Shown: positions 24,137 through 31,704 of the stretch, one piece after another
Layout: every line of letters starts with the position of its first letter
Numbering within the stretch: the stretch's first letter is position 1
Assembly (NCBI GenBank): GCA_021816155.1
Contig: JAKAZA010000016.1
Location: forward strand, 1 to 43,027
Direction of reading: 5' to 3'
Source of the DNA: Pseudomonadota bacterium
Lineage (GTDB): Bacteria; Pseudomonadota; Alphaproteobacteria; Caulobacterales; Caulobacteraceae
Length of the DNA stretch: 43,027 nucleotides
Translations under genes and position numbers: made by a program
The notes under the pieces: model-generated
The model's database searches: none
Seen by the model: the letters and a program-made list of their open reading frames with translations, nothing else
What the model was told of the DNA's origin: nothing

Positions 24137-25483
24137 ATGTCCGACGCCGCGCCCGAGAAGCGCCTCTACATCAAGACGTACGGCTGTCAGATGAACGTCT
24201 ACGACAGCGAGCGCATGGCCGACGTGCTGCGCCCGCTGGGCTATGGGCTGACGGACGCGCCGGACGAGGCGGACCTGGTCGTGCTGAACACCTGCCACAT
24301 CCGCGAGAAGGCGACCGAGAAGGTCTATTCCGAGCTCGGCCAGATCAAGCGCCTGAAGGCGGCGAAGGCCGACGCGGGCGCGGCCATGCTGGTGGCCGTG
24401 GCCGGCTGCGTGGCGCAGGCCGAGGGCGCTGAGATCAGGCGCCGTCAGCCGGCCGTAGATATAGTGGTGGGGCCGCAATCGTACCATCGCCTGCCCGAGC
24501 TGATCGCCCGCGCGCATCGAGCGGCTGGCGAGACGCTGGCGGCCGATTTCGCGCCGGAGGAGAAGTTCGATGCGCTGCCGACGGCGCGCGCGCCCGACGG
24601 CGTCACCGCGTTCCTCACCGTTCAGGAAGGCTGCGACAAGTTCTGCTCGTTCTGCGTGGTGCCCTACACTCGCGGCGCCGAGTTCTCGCGGCCAGCGGCG
24701 GCGATCGAGGCTGAGGCCAGGGCGTTGGCCAGCCGGGGCGTGCGCGAGGTGACGCTGCTCGGCCAGAACGTCAACGCGTACGACGACGGAGGTTCCGGGT
24801 TGGCCGCGTTGGTGCGGCGCCTCGCCCGCGTTCCCGGCCTCGACCGCATCCGCTACACGACGAGCCATCCGCGCGACATGGACGAGGCGCTCATCGCCGC
24901 CCACGCGGACGTCGAGCAGCTGATGCCCTACCTGCACCTTCCTGTGCAGGCGGGCTCCGACCGCGTCCTCAAAGCGATGAACCGCGGCCACACGGCCGAG
25001 CACTACCTGCGCCTCGTGGAAAGGGTACGCGCCGCGCGGCCCGACATCGCGCTGTCGGGCGATTTCATCGTCGGCTTCCCGGGCGAACGCGAGGCGGATT
25101 TCGAGGCAACGCTGCAGCTCGTGCGCGAGGTGCGATACGCGAGCGCCTTCTCGTTCAAGTATTCGCGACGGCCCGGCACCCCGGCGGCGGCGATGCAAGG
25201 GCAGGTGGCAGACGAGGTGAAAGCCGAGCGGCTCGAGCGGCTGCAGGGGCTGCTCGGCGAGCAGCAGCAGGCGTTCAACCGCGCGCAGGTCGGGTGCGTG
25301 CTCCCCGTGCTGCTGGAGAAGCCGGGGCGTCGCGAGGGCCAGATCGCCGGGCGCAGCCCGTACCTGCAGGCCGTTCACTGCGAAGGCGACCTGGGTCTCA
25401 TCGGCCAGGTTGCGCCGGTGAGGATCAGCTCGGCCGGCGCCAACAGCCTGGCGGGCGAGCTCGCCGCGGTGGCGACTGCTTGA
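24137..25483 (+). CDS. miaB: tRNA-2-methylthio-N6-dimethylallyladenosine synthase
   Basis: Radical-SAM methylthiotransferase that makes ms2i6A at position 37 of tRNAs reading UNN codons. The 448 residues have the three N-terminal cluster cysteines (Cys16, Cys53, Cys91), the radical-SAM motif CDKFCSFC (Cys166, 170, 173) and a C-terminal TRAM domain (about 385-445). The combination GCQMN and NTCHIREKA is specific to MiaB rather than RimO or MtaB. It starts the block miaB-phoH-ybeY-corC-lnt; the phoH start overlaps its stop. Confidence 0.96.
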   Translation: MSDAAPEKRLYIKTYGCQMNVYDSERMADVLRPLGYGLTDAPDEADLVVLNTCHIREKATEKVYSELGQIKRLKAAKADAGAAMLVAVAGCVAQAEGAEIRRRQPAVDIVVGPQSYHRLPELIARAHRAAGETLAADFAPEEKFDALPTARAPDGVTAFLTVQEGCDKFCSFCVVPYTRGAEFSRPAAAIEAEARALASRGVREVTLLGQNVNAYDDGGSGLAALVRRLARVPGLDRIRYTTSHPRDMDEALIAAHADVEQLMPYLHLPVQAGSDRVLKAMNRGHTAEHYLRLVERVRAARPDIALSGDFIVGFPGEREADFEATLQLVREVRYASAFSFKYSRRPGTPAAAMQGQVADEVKAERLERLQGLLGEQQQAFNRAQVGCVLPVLLEKPGRREGQIAGRSPYLQAVHCEGDLGLIGQVAPVRISSAGANSLAGELAAVATA

Positions 25484-26439
25484 GCCGCGGTCCCTCCGAG
25501 TTCCTGCCGCTGCCGGAGGCCGGCGTGATCGCCGCATGGGGGCCGAACGGCCGCCATGCGGCCCTTTTCGAGGACGCCTTCGACGTGCTCCTCGAGACCC
25601 CGGGCGGCGGCGTGTCGCTGAGCGGCAAGGTCGAGGCCCGTCGCCGCGCTAAGCACGCGATCGAGGCCGTGGCCCAGCGCGCCGCGCAGGGGCTGGAGGT
25701 GGGTCAGGCGGACGTGCGGGTCGCCATCGATGCGGCGCGGCGCGGCCATGGCGGCGGCGCGCCGATCGGTCGCCGGGGCCCCGTGGCGGCGAAGACCGCG
25801 GCGCAGGCCCGCTACCTCGAGCTGCTCGCGGAGCATGAGCTGGTCTTCGCACTGGGGCCGGCGGGGACCGGCAAGACCTTCCTGGCCGTCGCCCACGGCG
25901 CGGGATTGCTGCTGTCGGGCGAGGTCGACCGGCTGGTGATCACGCGCCCGGCGGTGGAGGCCGGCGAACGGCTGGGCTTCCTGCCCGGCGACCTCCTCGA
26001 GAAGGTCGATCCCTATATGGCGCCGATCTTCGAGGCGCTGACAGAGATCCTGGGCGCCGAGCAGCTCAGGCGCCGCCGCGACCGGGGCGAGATCGAGGTG
26101 GCGCCGATCGCGTTCATGCGCGGCCGCACGCTCGCCCACGCTTTCGTCATCGTGGACGAGGCGCAGAACGCCTCGCGCCTGCAGATGAAGATGGTGCTGA
26201 CCCGGATGGGCGAGGGTGCGCGGATGGCCGTGACCGGCGACCCGAGCCAGGTCGACCTGCCCTCGAGCGCCGATTCCGGCCTCGCCCACGCCGTTTCGAT
26301 CCTCGAAGGGGTCAAGGGCGTCGCGATCATGCGCTTCGCCGCGGAGGACGTGGTGCGCCACCCGCTGGTCGAGCGCATCGTCAAGGCCTACGACGCCGAT
26401 GCGGCCAAGCGCGGCCCCCGGACGCTGAGCGGCCGGTGA
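25480..26439 (+). CDS. phoH: PhoH-like ATPase
   Basis: PhoH-family P-loop protein, 319 residues, thought to act in RNA metabolism with YbeY, which follows directly. Walker A GPAGTGKT is at 126-133 and the Walker B region [10 protein letters not shown] at about 225-234, with GDPSQVDLP as the third family motif. The N-terminal part (to about 100) is the usual small domain. The TTG at 25480 overlaps the miaB stop as TTGA and gives the full N-terminal domain; upstream reading from 25294 runs inside miaB and is rejected. Confidence 0.92.
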   Translation: MSRGPSEFLPLPEAGVIAAWGPNGRHAALFEDAFDVLLETPGGGVSLSGKVEARRRAKHAIEAVAQRAAQGLEVGQADVRVAIDAARRGHGGGAPIGRRGPVAAKTAAQARYLELLAEHELVFALGPAGTGKTFLAVAHGAGLLLSGEVDRLVITRPAVEAGERLGFLPGDLLEKVDPYMAPIFEALTEILGAEQLRRRRDRGEIEVAPIAFMRGRTLAHAFVIVDEAQNASRLQMKMVLTRMGEGARMAVTGDPSQVDLPSSADSGLAHAVSILEGVKGVAIMRFAAEDVVRHPLVERIVKAYDADAAKRGPRTLSGR

Positions 26440-26882
26440 TCGAGGTCCTCGTCGCCGACCCGGCCTGGCGCAAGGCGGAGCCTCGCGCCGCCTCGCTCGT
26501 CAAGGCTGCGGCGCGCGCCGCCTTGAAGCACGAGGGGCGCAGCGGCGACCTGGCTGTTCTGTTGGCCGACGACGAGCGGCTCCGCGCGCTCAACGGCGCG
26601 TTCCGGGGCAAGGACGCCGCAACCAATGTGCTCTCGTTCGCCGCCGCTGACGGTTCCTCCGCCCAACTCGGCGACATCGCGCTGGCGTTCGGGGTCTGCG
26701 CGCGGGAAGCCGCCGAACAGGGCAAGAACCTGGCGGCCCACTTGCAGCATCTGACGACGCATGGCGTCCTGCACCTGATCGGGTACGATCACGAGGACCC
26801 TGGCGAAGCTGAGGCGATGGAGGCGAAGGAGCGCGCCATCCTCGCGGGTCTCGGCCTCGCTGACCCTTACGCGGCGCCCTGA
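26436..26882 (+). CDS. ybeY: Endoribonuclease YbeY
   Basis: Zinc-dependent RNase involved in 16S rRNA 3' maturation and ribosome quality control. The 148-residue protein ends in the three-histidine signature HGVLHLIGYDH (His109, His113, His119) after the NVLSFA strand. The GTG start overlaps the phoH stop by four bases (GTGA), so the two are translationally coupled. corC follows after 17 bases. Confidence 0.95.
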   Translation: MIEVLVADPAWRKAEPRAASLVKAAARAALKHEGRSGDLAVLLADDERLRALNGAFRGKDAATNVLSFAAADGSSAQLGDIALAFGVCAREAAEQGKNLAAHLQHLTTHGVLHLIGYDHEDPGEAEAMEAKERAILAGLGLADPYAAP

Positions 26883-26899
26883 GCCGGCGCCAGGAGACC

Positions 26900-27775
26900 A
26901 TGGCCGACGCCCACCACGACGACGCGCCGGACGACGAGGCGAAGGCCGGGCCGATCGAGCAGGTGCTGAGCGCGCTCGGTCTCGGACGCAAGCCGAGGCC
27001 GGAGGACCGCGATCAGGATCAGCGCGCGGGCGCCGGGCTCGTCCACCAGGCCGCAGCCTTCCAGAGCCTGACCGTCGCGGACGTCATGACCCCGCGGGCG
27101 GACATCGTGGGGCTCGAGATCGGCGCGCCGCTCTCGGCGGTCGCCGCGCAGTTCATCGAGAGCGAGCATTCGCGCCTGCCGGTCTACCGCGAGACGCTCG
27201 ACGACCCCGTGGGGTTCGTCCACATCAAGGACGTCTTCAAAATCATAGCAGGAAAGGTGGCGCCGCCCGATCCCGACGAGCCCGTCCTGGGGCGCCTGCG
27301 CCGAGAAAGCCTCTACGTGCCCGCCTCGATGCGGGCGGCGGACCTCCTGGTGCGGATGCAGGCGAGGCACATCCACCTGGCGATGGTCATCGACGAATTC
27401 GGTGGCGTCGATGGGCTGGTCACGATGGAGAACGTCATCGAAGCGGTGGTCGGCCAGATCGACGACGAGCACGACGTGGCGGAAGTCCCGCAGATCATCG
27501 CGCGCCCCGGCGGCGTCTACGACGTCGACGCGCGCACCGAGCTCGCCGAGGTCGAGACGGCGCTCGGCCGCCCGCTTCCGCCGCCGGATCCCGAGGACGA
27601 GATCGACACGATCGCCGGGCTCGTCGTCGCGCTCGCGGGGCGGGTGCCGCAGCGCGGCGAGGTGATCGCGCTAGGCGAGGCGCTTGAGGCCGAGGTGGTC
27701 GACGCCGACCCGCGCCGGATCAAGCGGCTGCGCTTGCGGCCCGCGACGCTGCTGGCGAAGCCGGCCGAGGCGTGA
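26900..27775 (+). CDS. corC: CBS-domain protein CorC/TlyC family
   Basis: Soluble 291-residue protein with two CBS domains (about 56-115 and 130-190, including TVADVMTPRADIVGLE and VIDEFGGVDGLVTMENV) and a C-terminal CorC/HlyC transporter-associated domain (from about 205). In enterobacteria CorC aids magnesium and cobalt efflux; older names call it hemolysin, which is not supported. It lacks the membrane DUF21 domain of larger CNNM-type proteins. AGGAG precedes the ATG. lnt starts inside its stop codon. Confidence 0.9.
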   Translation: MADAHHDDAPDDEAKAGPIEQVLSALGLGRKPRPEDRDQDQRAGAGLVHQAAAFQSLTVADVMTPRADIVGLEIGAPLSAVAAQFIESEHSRLPVYRETLDDPVGFVHIKDVFKIIAGKVAPPDPDEPVLGRLRRESLYVPASMRAADLLVRMQARHIHLAMVIDEFGGVDGLVTMENVIEAVVGQIDDEHDVAEVPQIIARPGGVYDVDARTELAEVETALGRPLPPPDPEDEIDTIAGLVVALAGRVPQRGEVIALGEALEAEVVDADPRRIKRLRLRPATLLAKPAEA

Positions 27776-29352
27776 CGGGCGCCCTCCGCCCGACCGCCAG
27801 GGCATGGGCTGCACGCGGCTGCGCGGTCGGCGCGGGGCTGGCCGCCGCTTTCGCCCATCCCCCGTTCGGGCTGTTGCCGGGCCTGCTGGGCTACGCGCTG
27901 CTTCTGCGGCTGCTCGACGGCGCCGGCCCCGGCCGCCGGCTGCGGTCGGCATTCTTCCGCGCCTGGCTGGCGGGCTGCGCCTACTTCGCGGTCTCCACTT
28001 GGTGGGTGGGCGAGGCCTTCTTCGTCGACGCGAAGCACCAGGGCTGGATGGCGCCGTTCGCGGTGACCGGGATGGCGACGGGGCTGGCCGTGTTCTGGGG
28101 CCTCGGCGGTCTCGTCTACCGCCTCGCGGCGCCGCCCGGCGCGACGCGGCTGCTGGTGTTCGCCGGCGCCCTTGCCGGAGCGGAGTGGCTGCGCGGCCAC
28201 GTCTTGGGCGGGTTTCCCTGGGACCTGCCGGGGGAAACCTGGCGGGCCGGATCGGCGCCGTCGCAAGCCGCCTCGATCGTTAGCGCCTACGGACTCACGT
28301 GGATCACGCTGGCGATCTGCGCCGCCCCCGGTCTCGGCTGGCGCGGCCGTGGCGAACGGATCGCTCTGGCCGGCGCCTTCGCTGGACTCGTGGTGCTCTA
28401 CGGATTCGGCGCCTGGCGCCTCGCAGGCGCAAACGATACGCCGGCGGCCGGCGCGCCGGTCGTCCGAGTCGTGCAGCCGGATACGCCGGAGGAGGCGTCC
28501 TACGACGACGGCGCGCTGAGCCGCATCCTCGCCAAGAACCTGGCCCTAACGGTCGCGCCGGCGGCGCGTCCGCCCGACATTGTGGTCTGGTCAGAGGCGG
28601 GCCTGCCCGACGCGCTGGGCGACTATCTTGCTCCCGGGACGTGGACCAACGCGGCCATCCAAGGCGCGCTGCGCCCGGGCGAGACGCTGATCACCGGCGG
28701 CTATCGAGAGGCGCCGCCGCCGCCCGGCGCCTACGCCCCGGACGGCGTGATCTATCACAACAGCCTCGTGGCCCTGCGCGAGGGGGCCGGCGGCCTCGTC
28801 ATGACGGGGCTCTACGACAAGCACACGCTCGTGCCGTTCGGGGAATACCTGCCCCTGGCCCGCTACCTCGCCCCGCTCGGGGTGCAGCAACTGGTGCACG
28901 TGGGCCAGGGGTTCACGCCTGGCCCGCCGCCGCGTCCGCTGGCGCCGCCGGGCGCGCCGCCATTCCAGCCGCTGATCTGCTACGAAAGCCTCTTTCCTGG
29001 CGTGACTCGCGCCGGCGCCATCGCCGCCGGTCATCGGCCGGCCTGGATCGTCAACATCTCGGACGACGCCTGGTTCGGTGTGACCAGCGGCCCCTGGCAG
29101 CACCTGAACCTGGCCAGTTACCGCGCCATCGAGGAAGGGCTGCCAATGGTGCGCGCGACTCCCACCGGCGTCTCGGCGATCATCGACGCCTATGGACGAA
29201 CCTTGCCGGGGAAAATCCTCGGCGAAGGGGCTCGCGGCTTCATCGACGCGCCGCTGCCGCCGGCGCTTGCGCCGACGTTTTTTGTGCGCTGGGGCCCGAT
29301 AGGATTCGCGTTGCTCATGATCATTTCCGTGGCGACTAGGACACGGCTTTAG
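27772..29352 (+). CDS. lnt: Apolipoprotein N-acyltransferase
   Basis: Inner-membrane enzyme that adds the third acyl chain to lipoproteins, a requirement for efficient Lol export. The 526-residue protein has a membrane region (about 10-215) and a nitrilase-like periplasmic domain with the catalytic triad Glu275 (WSEAG), Lys350 (YDKHTLVPFGEYLP) and Cys403 (ICYES). All three are intact. The GTG start overlaps corC as GTGA. A last hydrophobic segment is present at the C-terminus. LolA, the next step in the pathway, is encoded at 3758-4390. Confidence 0.95.
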   Translation: MTGALRPTARAWAARGCAVGAGLAAAFAHPPFGLLPGLLGYALLLRLLDGAGPGRRLRSAFFRAWLAGCAYFAVSTWWVGEAFFVDAKHQGWMAPFAVTGMATGLAVFWGLGGLVYRLAAPPGATRLLVFAGALAGAEWLRGHVLGGFPWDLPGETWRAGSAPSQAASIVSAYGLTWITLAICAAPGLGWRGRGERIALAGAFAGLVVLYGFGAWRLAGANDTPAAGAPVVRVVQPDTPEEASYDDGALSRILAKNLALTVAPAARPPDIVVWSEAGLPDALGDYLAPGTWTNAAIQGALRPGETLITGGYREAPPPPGAYAPDGVIYHNSLVALREGAGGLVMTGLYDKHTLVPFGEYLPLARYLAPLGVQQLVHVGQGFTPGPPPRPLAPPGAPPFQPLICYESLFPGVTRAGAIAAGHRPAWIVNISDDAWFGVTSGPWQHLNLASYRAIEEGLPMVRATPTGVSAIIDAYGRTLPGKILGEGARGFIDAPLPPALAPTFFVRWGPIGFALLMIISVATRTRL

Positions 29353-29406
29353 ATTAGTTACCGAAGCGCGACTTTGCGCCGCAATGGCGCCGCTTATTTC
29401 GTCTGT

Positions 29407-29412
29407 ATTATG
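29407..29412 (+). promoter_or_regulatory. Possible -10 element of the XRE regulator gene
   Basis: TATTAT stands in an AT-rich pocket between lnt and the XRE gene, about 35 bases before the ATG. No convincing -35 partner is visible, so this is a weak call based mainly on local composition. Confidence 0.3.
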
Positions 29413-29447
29413 GCTTTTTTCTAACGCTGTCGCGTGAACGGGCCTTC

Positions 29448-29894
29448 ATGAACGACGATGTAGATTTTCGTTTTCCCAATCCCGTCGATCTTCATGTCGG
29501 CGCGCGAATAAGACTGCGAAGGCGCATGCAGGGCGTAAGCCAGGAGAAGCTTGCGGATGCGCTCGGCCTGACGTTCCAACAGGTGCAGAAGTACGAGCGA
29601 GGCGCCAACCGCGTCAGCGCCTCGAAGCTCTACGAGATCGCCGCAGCGCTGCGGGCGCCCGTCTCCTACTTCTTCGACGGGCTGGCCGACCCGGAGGTCA
29701 CCGAGGCCGACCGCGCGAAAGCCGGCCCGTCCGACGAACAGACAGTCCATGCGTTTCTCATGACCGCGGAGGGTCTTGAGCTGGCGCGGCTGTTTCCCCA
29801 GCTGCCGCGCGGGCCGGTGCGTCGACGCTTCCTCGACCTGCTGCGCGCCATGGCCGGGGGCGAGATGGATGCGGATGACGCAGCCGAGGGCTGA
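29448..29894 (+). CDS. XRE family transcriptional regulator
   Basis: A 148-residue helix-turn-helix protein. The HTH covers about 17-70: IRLRRRMQGVSQEKLADALG, then LTFQQVQKYERGANRVSASKL. The remainder is a helical tail. This is a common alphaproteobacterial family encoded next to lnt and trmB, often with metK in between; here trmB follows directly. The first codons and the preceding 95 bases are AT-rich compared with the surroundings. Target genes unknown. Confidence 0.88.
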   Translation: MNDDVDFRFPNPVDLHVGARIRLRRRMQGVSQEKLADALGLTFQQVQKYERGANRVSASKLYEIAAALRAPVSYFFDGLADPEVTEADRAKAGPSDEQTVHAFLMTAEGLELARLFPQLPRGPVRRRFLDLLRAMAGGEMDADDAAEG

Positions 29895-29926
29895 CGCGGC
29901 GCGCGCCGCCGCGATAAACGGCGGTC

Positions 29927-30601
29927 GTGGCTGATCATCCGACGGACCTGCGCACCTACGGCCGCGTGAAGTCGCGGCCCCTGAAGCCGCGTCAGGCGCG
30001 GCTGATGGAAGCCCTGCTGCCGGCCGTGGCGCTGCCGGACGGCGACATCGATCCCGACGCGATCGCGCCATGGGCCCGCCAGACGTGGCTCGAGGCCGGA
30101 TTCGGCGCCGGCGAGCACCTGGCGGCGCAGGCGGAGCGGCGGCCGGACGTGCTTTTCCTGGGCGTGGAGCCCTTCGTGAACGGGGTCGCCGCCTGCCTGG
30201 CGCAGATCGAGGACAGAGCGCTCCGGAATGTGCGATTGCTCCAAGGCGACGTGCGCGACCTGATCGCGCGCCTGCCCGCCGGGTCACTCGACCGGCTTTA
30301 CGTGCTGTTCCCCGATCCCTGGCCCAAGGCGCGGCACCGCAAGCGGCGGCTGATCCAGCCGGGGTTCCTCGCTCAGGCGGGGCGGGTGATGAAGCCCGGC
30401 GCCCGGCTTGTCTTCGCCACCGACTGGGCCGACTACGCCGACTGGACGCTGCAGCGCGTCGCGGCGTCGCCGTCGTTCCGCTGGACCGCCGAGCGCGCCG
30501 GCGATTGGCGCGCGCCGCCCTCCGACCATGTGACCACGCGCTACCAGGCCAAGCGCCTCGGCGACTGCGAGCCGATCTGGCTGACGTTCGAACGTGCCTG
30601 A
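29927..30601 (+). CDS. trmB: tRNA (guanine-N7-)-methyltransferase
   Basis: Makes m7G46 in tRNA variable loops with S-adenosylmethionine. The 224-residue protein begins with RTYGRVKSRPLKPRQ, has a SAM-binding EAGFGAGEHL, GVEPFVNGV and the TrmB signature VLFPDPWPKARHRKRR. The GTG at 29927 gives the family N-terminus. It follows the XRE gene after 32 bases containing a GC palindrome. It is convergent with the zincin gene, eight bases apart. Confidence 0.95.
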   Translation: MADHPTDLRTYGRVKSRPLKPRQARLMEALLPAVALPDGDIDPDAIAPWARQTWLEAGFGAGEHLAAQAERRPDVLFLGVEPFVNGVAACLAQIEDRALRNVRLLQGDVRDLIARLPAGSLDRLYVLFPDPWPKARHRKRRLIQPGFLAQAGRVMKPGARLVFATDWADYADWTLQRVAASPSFRWTAERAGDWRAPPSDHVTTRYQAKRLGDCEPIWLTFERA

Positions 30602-30609
30602 AAATGGGG

Positions 30610-31014
30610 CTATCCGGCCTCGATCCGGTCGATTTCGTCGTCGGATAGCCCGAAGTGGTGGCCGATTTCGTGCACCAGCACGTGAGTGATCAAGTCGCCC
30701 AGCGGAACGTCGCCCCGCTCGACCCATTCGTCGAGGATCGGTCGCCGATAGAGGAAGATCCGCGCCGGCGGCGTCGCCTCGAAGACCGAACGGCTCGCAA
30801 GGTCGGCGCCCTGGTAAAGGCCGGTGAGGTCGAATGGGCTCTCCAGGCCGAGGTCCTCGAGCACGTCGTCGGCGGGGAAGTCGTCAACCCGGAACACCAC
30901 TTCGCCAGCCATCTGGCGAAACCGCGCGGGCAGTCCGGCGAACGCGGCTTCGGCCAGCGCCGCAAAGTCGTCGAGCGAGGGTGCGGCGGCTACCTGCCAG
31001 AAGCTGGCGCTCAT
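30610..31014 (-). CDS. Zincin-like metallopeptidase domain protein
   Basis: A 134-residue protein with the extended zinc motif HEIGHHFGLSDD (His115, Glu116, His119, Asp125), typical of the small zincin-like family that includes the minimal metalloprotease of Acidothermus (DUF1025). No signal peptide is seen, so it is probably cytoplasmic. The ATG at 31014 overlaps the stop of the upstream unknown gene by four bases (ATGA), and a longer reading back to 31383 is rejected. Proteolytic activity is uncertain in this family. Confidence 0.85.
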   Translation of the reverse strand: MSASFWQVAAAPSLDDFAALAEAAFAGLPARFRQMAGEVVFRVDDFPADDVLEDLGLESPFDLTGLYQGADLASRSVFEATPPARIFLYRRPILDEWVERGDVPLGDLITHVLVHEIGHHFGLSDDEIDRIEAG

Positions 31015-31619
31015 TCGTCGGGAATCACGATGTGCGGCGATTCGGGCAGAGGCGCCTCGAACAGGCCGATCTCGAGCGCCTGCTGCGGCCGGACCGGCCT
31101 CAGCGGCTGCTGGGCGAGCGCGCGCAGCTCGGCCGCGGTCAGCCGGGCGCCGTCCAGGCGTCGGCGCACAGCGCGCGCCTGGTCGTCGGGAGGCGCCGCG
31201 GCGGGCTCGGCCGTCGTCGCGCGCGCCGCCGTCGGTTCGCCGACCTTCCAGTAGGACACGCTCAGCCGAAATACGGTCGCTGGCCGTCGCGCGGGCGGCG
31301 CCGGCCAGCGACGGCCCTCGCGGAAAGTCGGCTCGACCGGTCCGGTCGGCGCGCCGACCTCGATGCGCTCGACGAGCGCGCACCAGCGGTCTGGCGGCGG
31401 CGGCTCGAACCTGCGTCCGGCGCGTTCGTCGTCGAGGCGACCGGCGTAGGCGTCGAGCGCCGCCTCACGCGTGGCGAATGCCGGCCCGACAGGCTCGGTG
31501 ACGAAACGCACGGTCTCGCCGGCCAGCGCCGTCGCCTCGCGCTTGCGGGCCGCGCGTCCTCTAGGCTTCGCCAGCGCCTCCTCGGCGCTCGCGGCCACGG
31601 GATAGAGGATGGCGTTCAT
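31011..31619 (-). CDS. Conserved-looking hypothetical protein
   Basis: I do not recognise this 202-residue protein. It has an Arg/Ala-rich N-terminal third (PRGRAARKREATALAG), a central segment with PDRWCALVERIEV and SVSYWKVGE that reads as beta strands, and a short conserved-looking C-terminal tail, QQALEIGLFEAPLPESP. No membrane segment or signal peptide. Start ATG at 31619 is used; upstream in-frame codons enter the divL promoter region. It is translationally coupled to the zincin gene, so the two may act together. It may fold as a DNA-binding or scaffold protein, but I cannot say. Confidence 0.65.
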   Translation of the reverse strand: MNAILYPVAASAEEALAKPRGRAARKREATALAGETVRFVTEPVGPAFATREAALDAYAGRLDDERAGRRFEPPPPDRWCALVERIEVGAPTGPVEPTFREGRRWPAPPARRPATVFRLSVSYWKVGEPTAARATTAEPAAAPPDDQARAVRRRLDGARLTAAELRALAQQPLRPVRPQQALEIGLFEAPLPESPHIVIPDE

Positions 31620-31679
31620 CGGACCACCATCATGCGCCATGCGGCCGCGGGACGGAACGCCTATGCTCACGCCACCTTC

Positions 31680-31704
31680 GATTCGGGTGAGGCCGGATGG
31701 ATTC
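31680..31704. promoter_or_regulatory. Two GANTC (CcrM) sites at the divL start
   Basis: GATTC occurs at 31680-31684 and 31700-31704, spaced 20 bases and spanning the divL start codon. GANTC is the target of the cell-cycle methyltransferase CcrM in Caulobacterales, and GcrA acts at some methylated promoters. Two sites so close at a cell-cycle gene are suggestive only. Confidence 0.4.
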
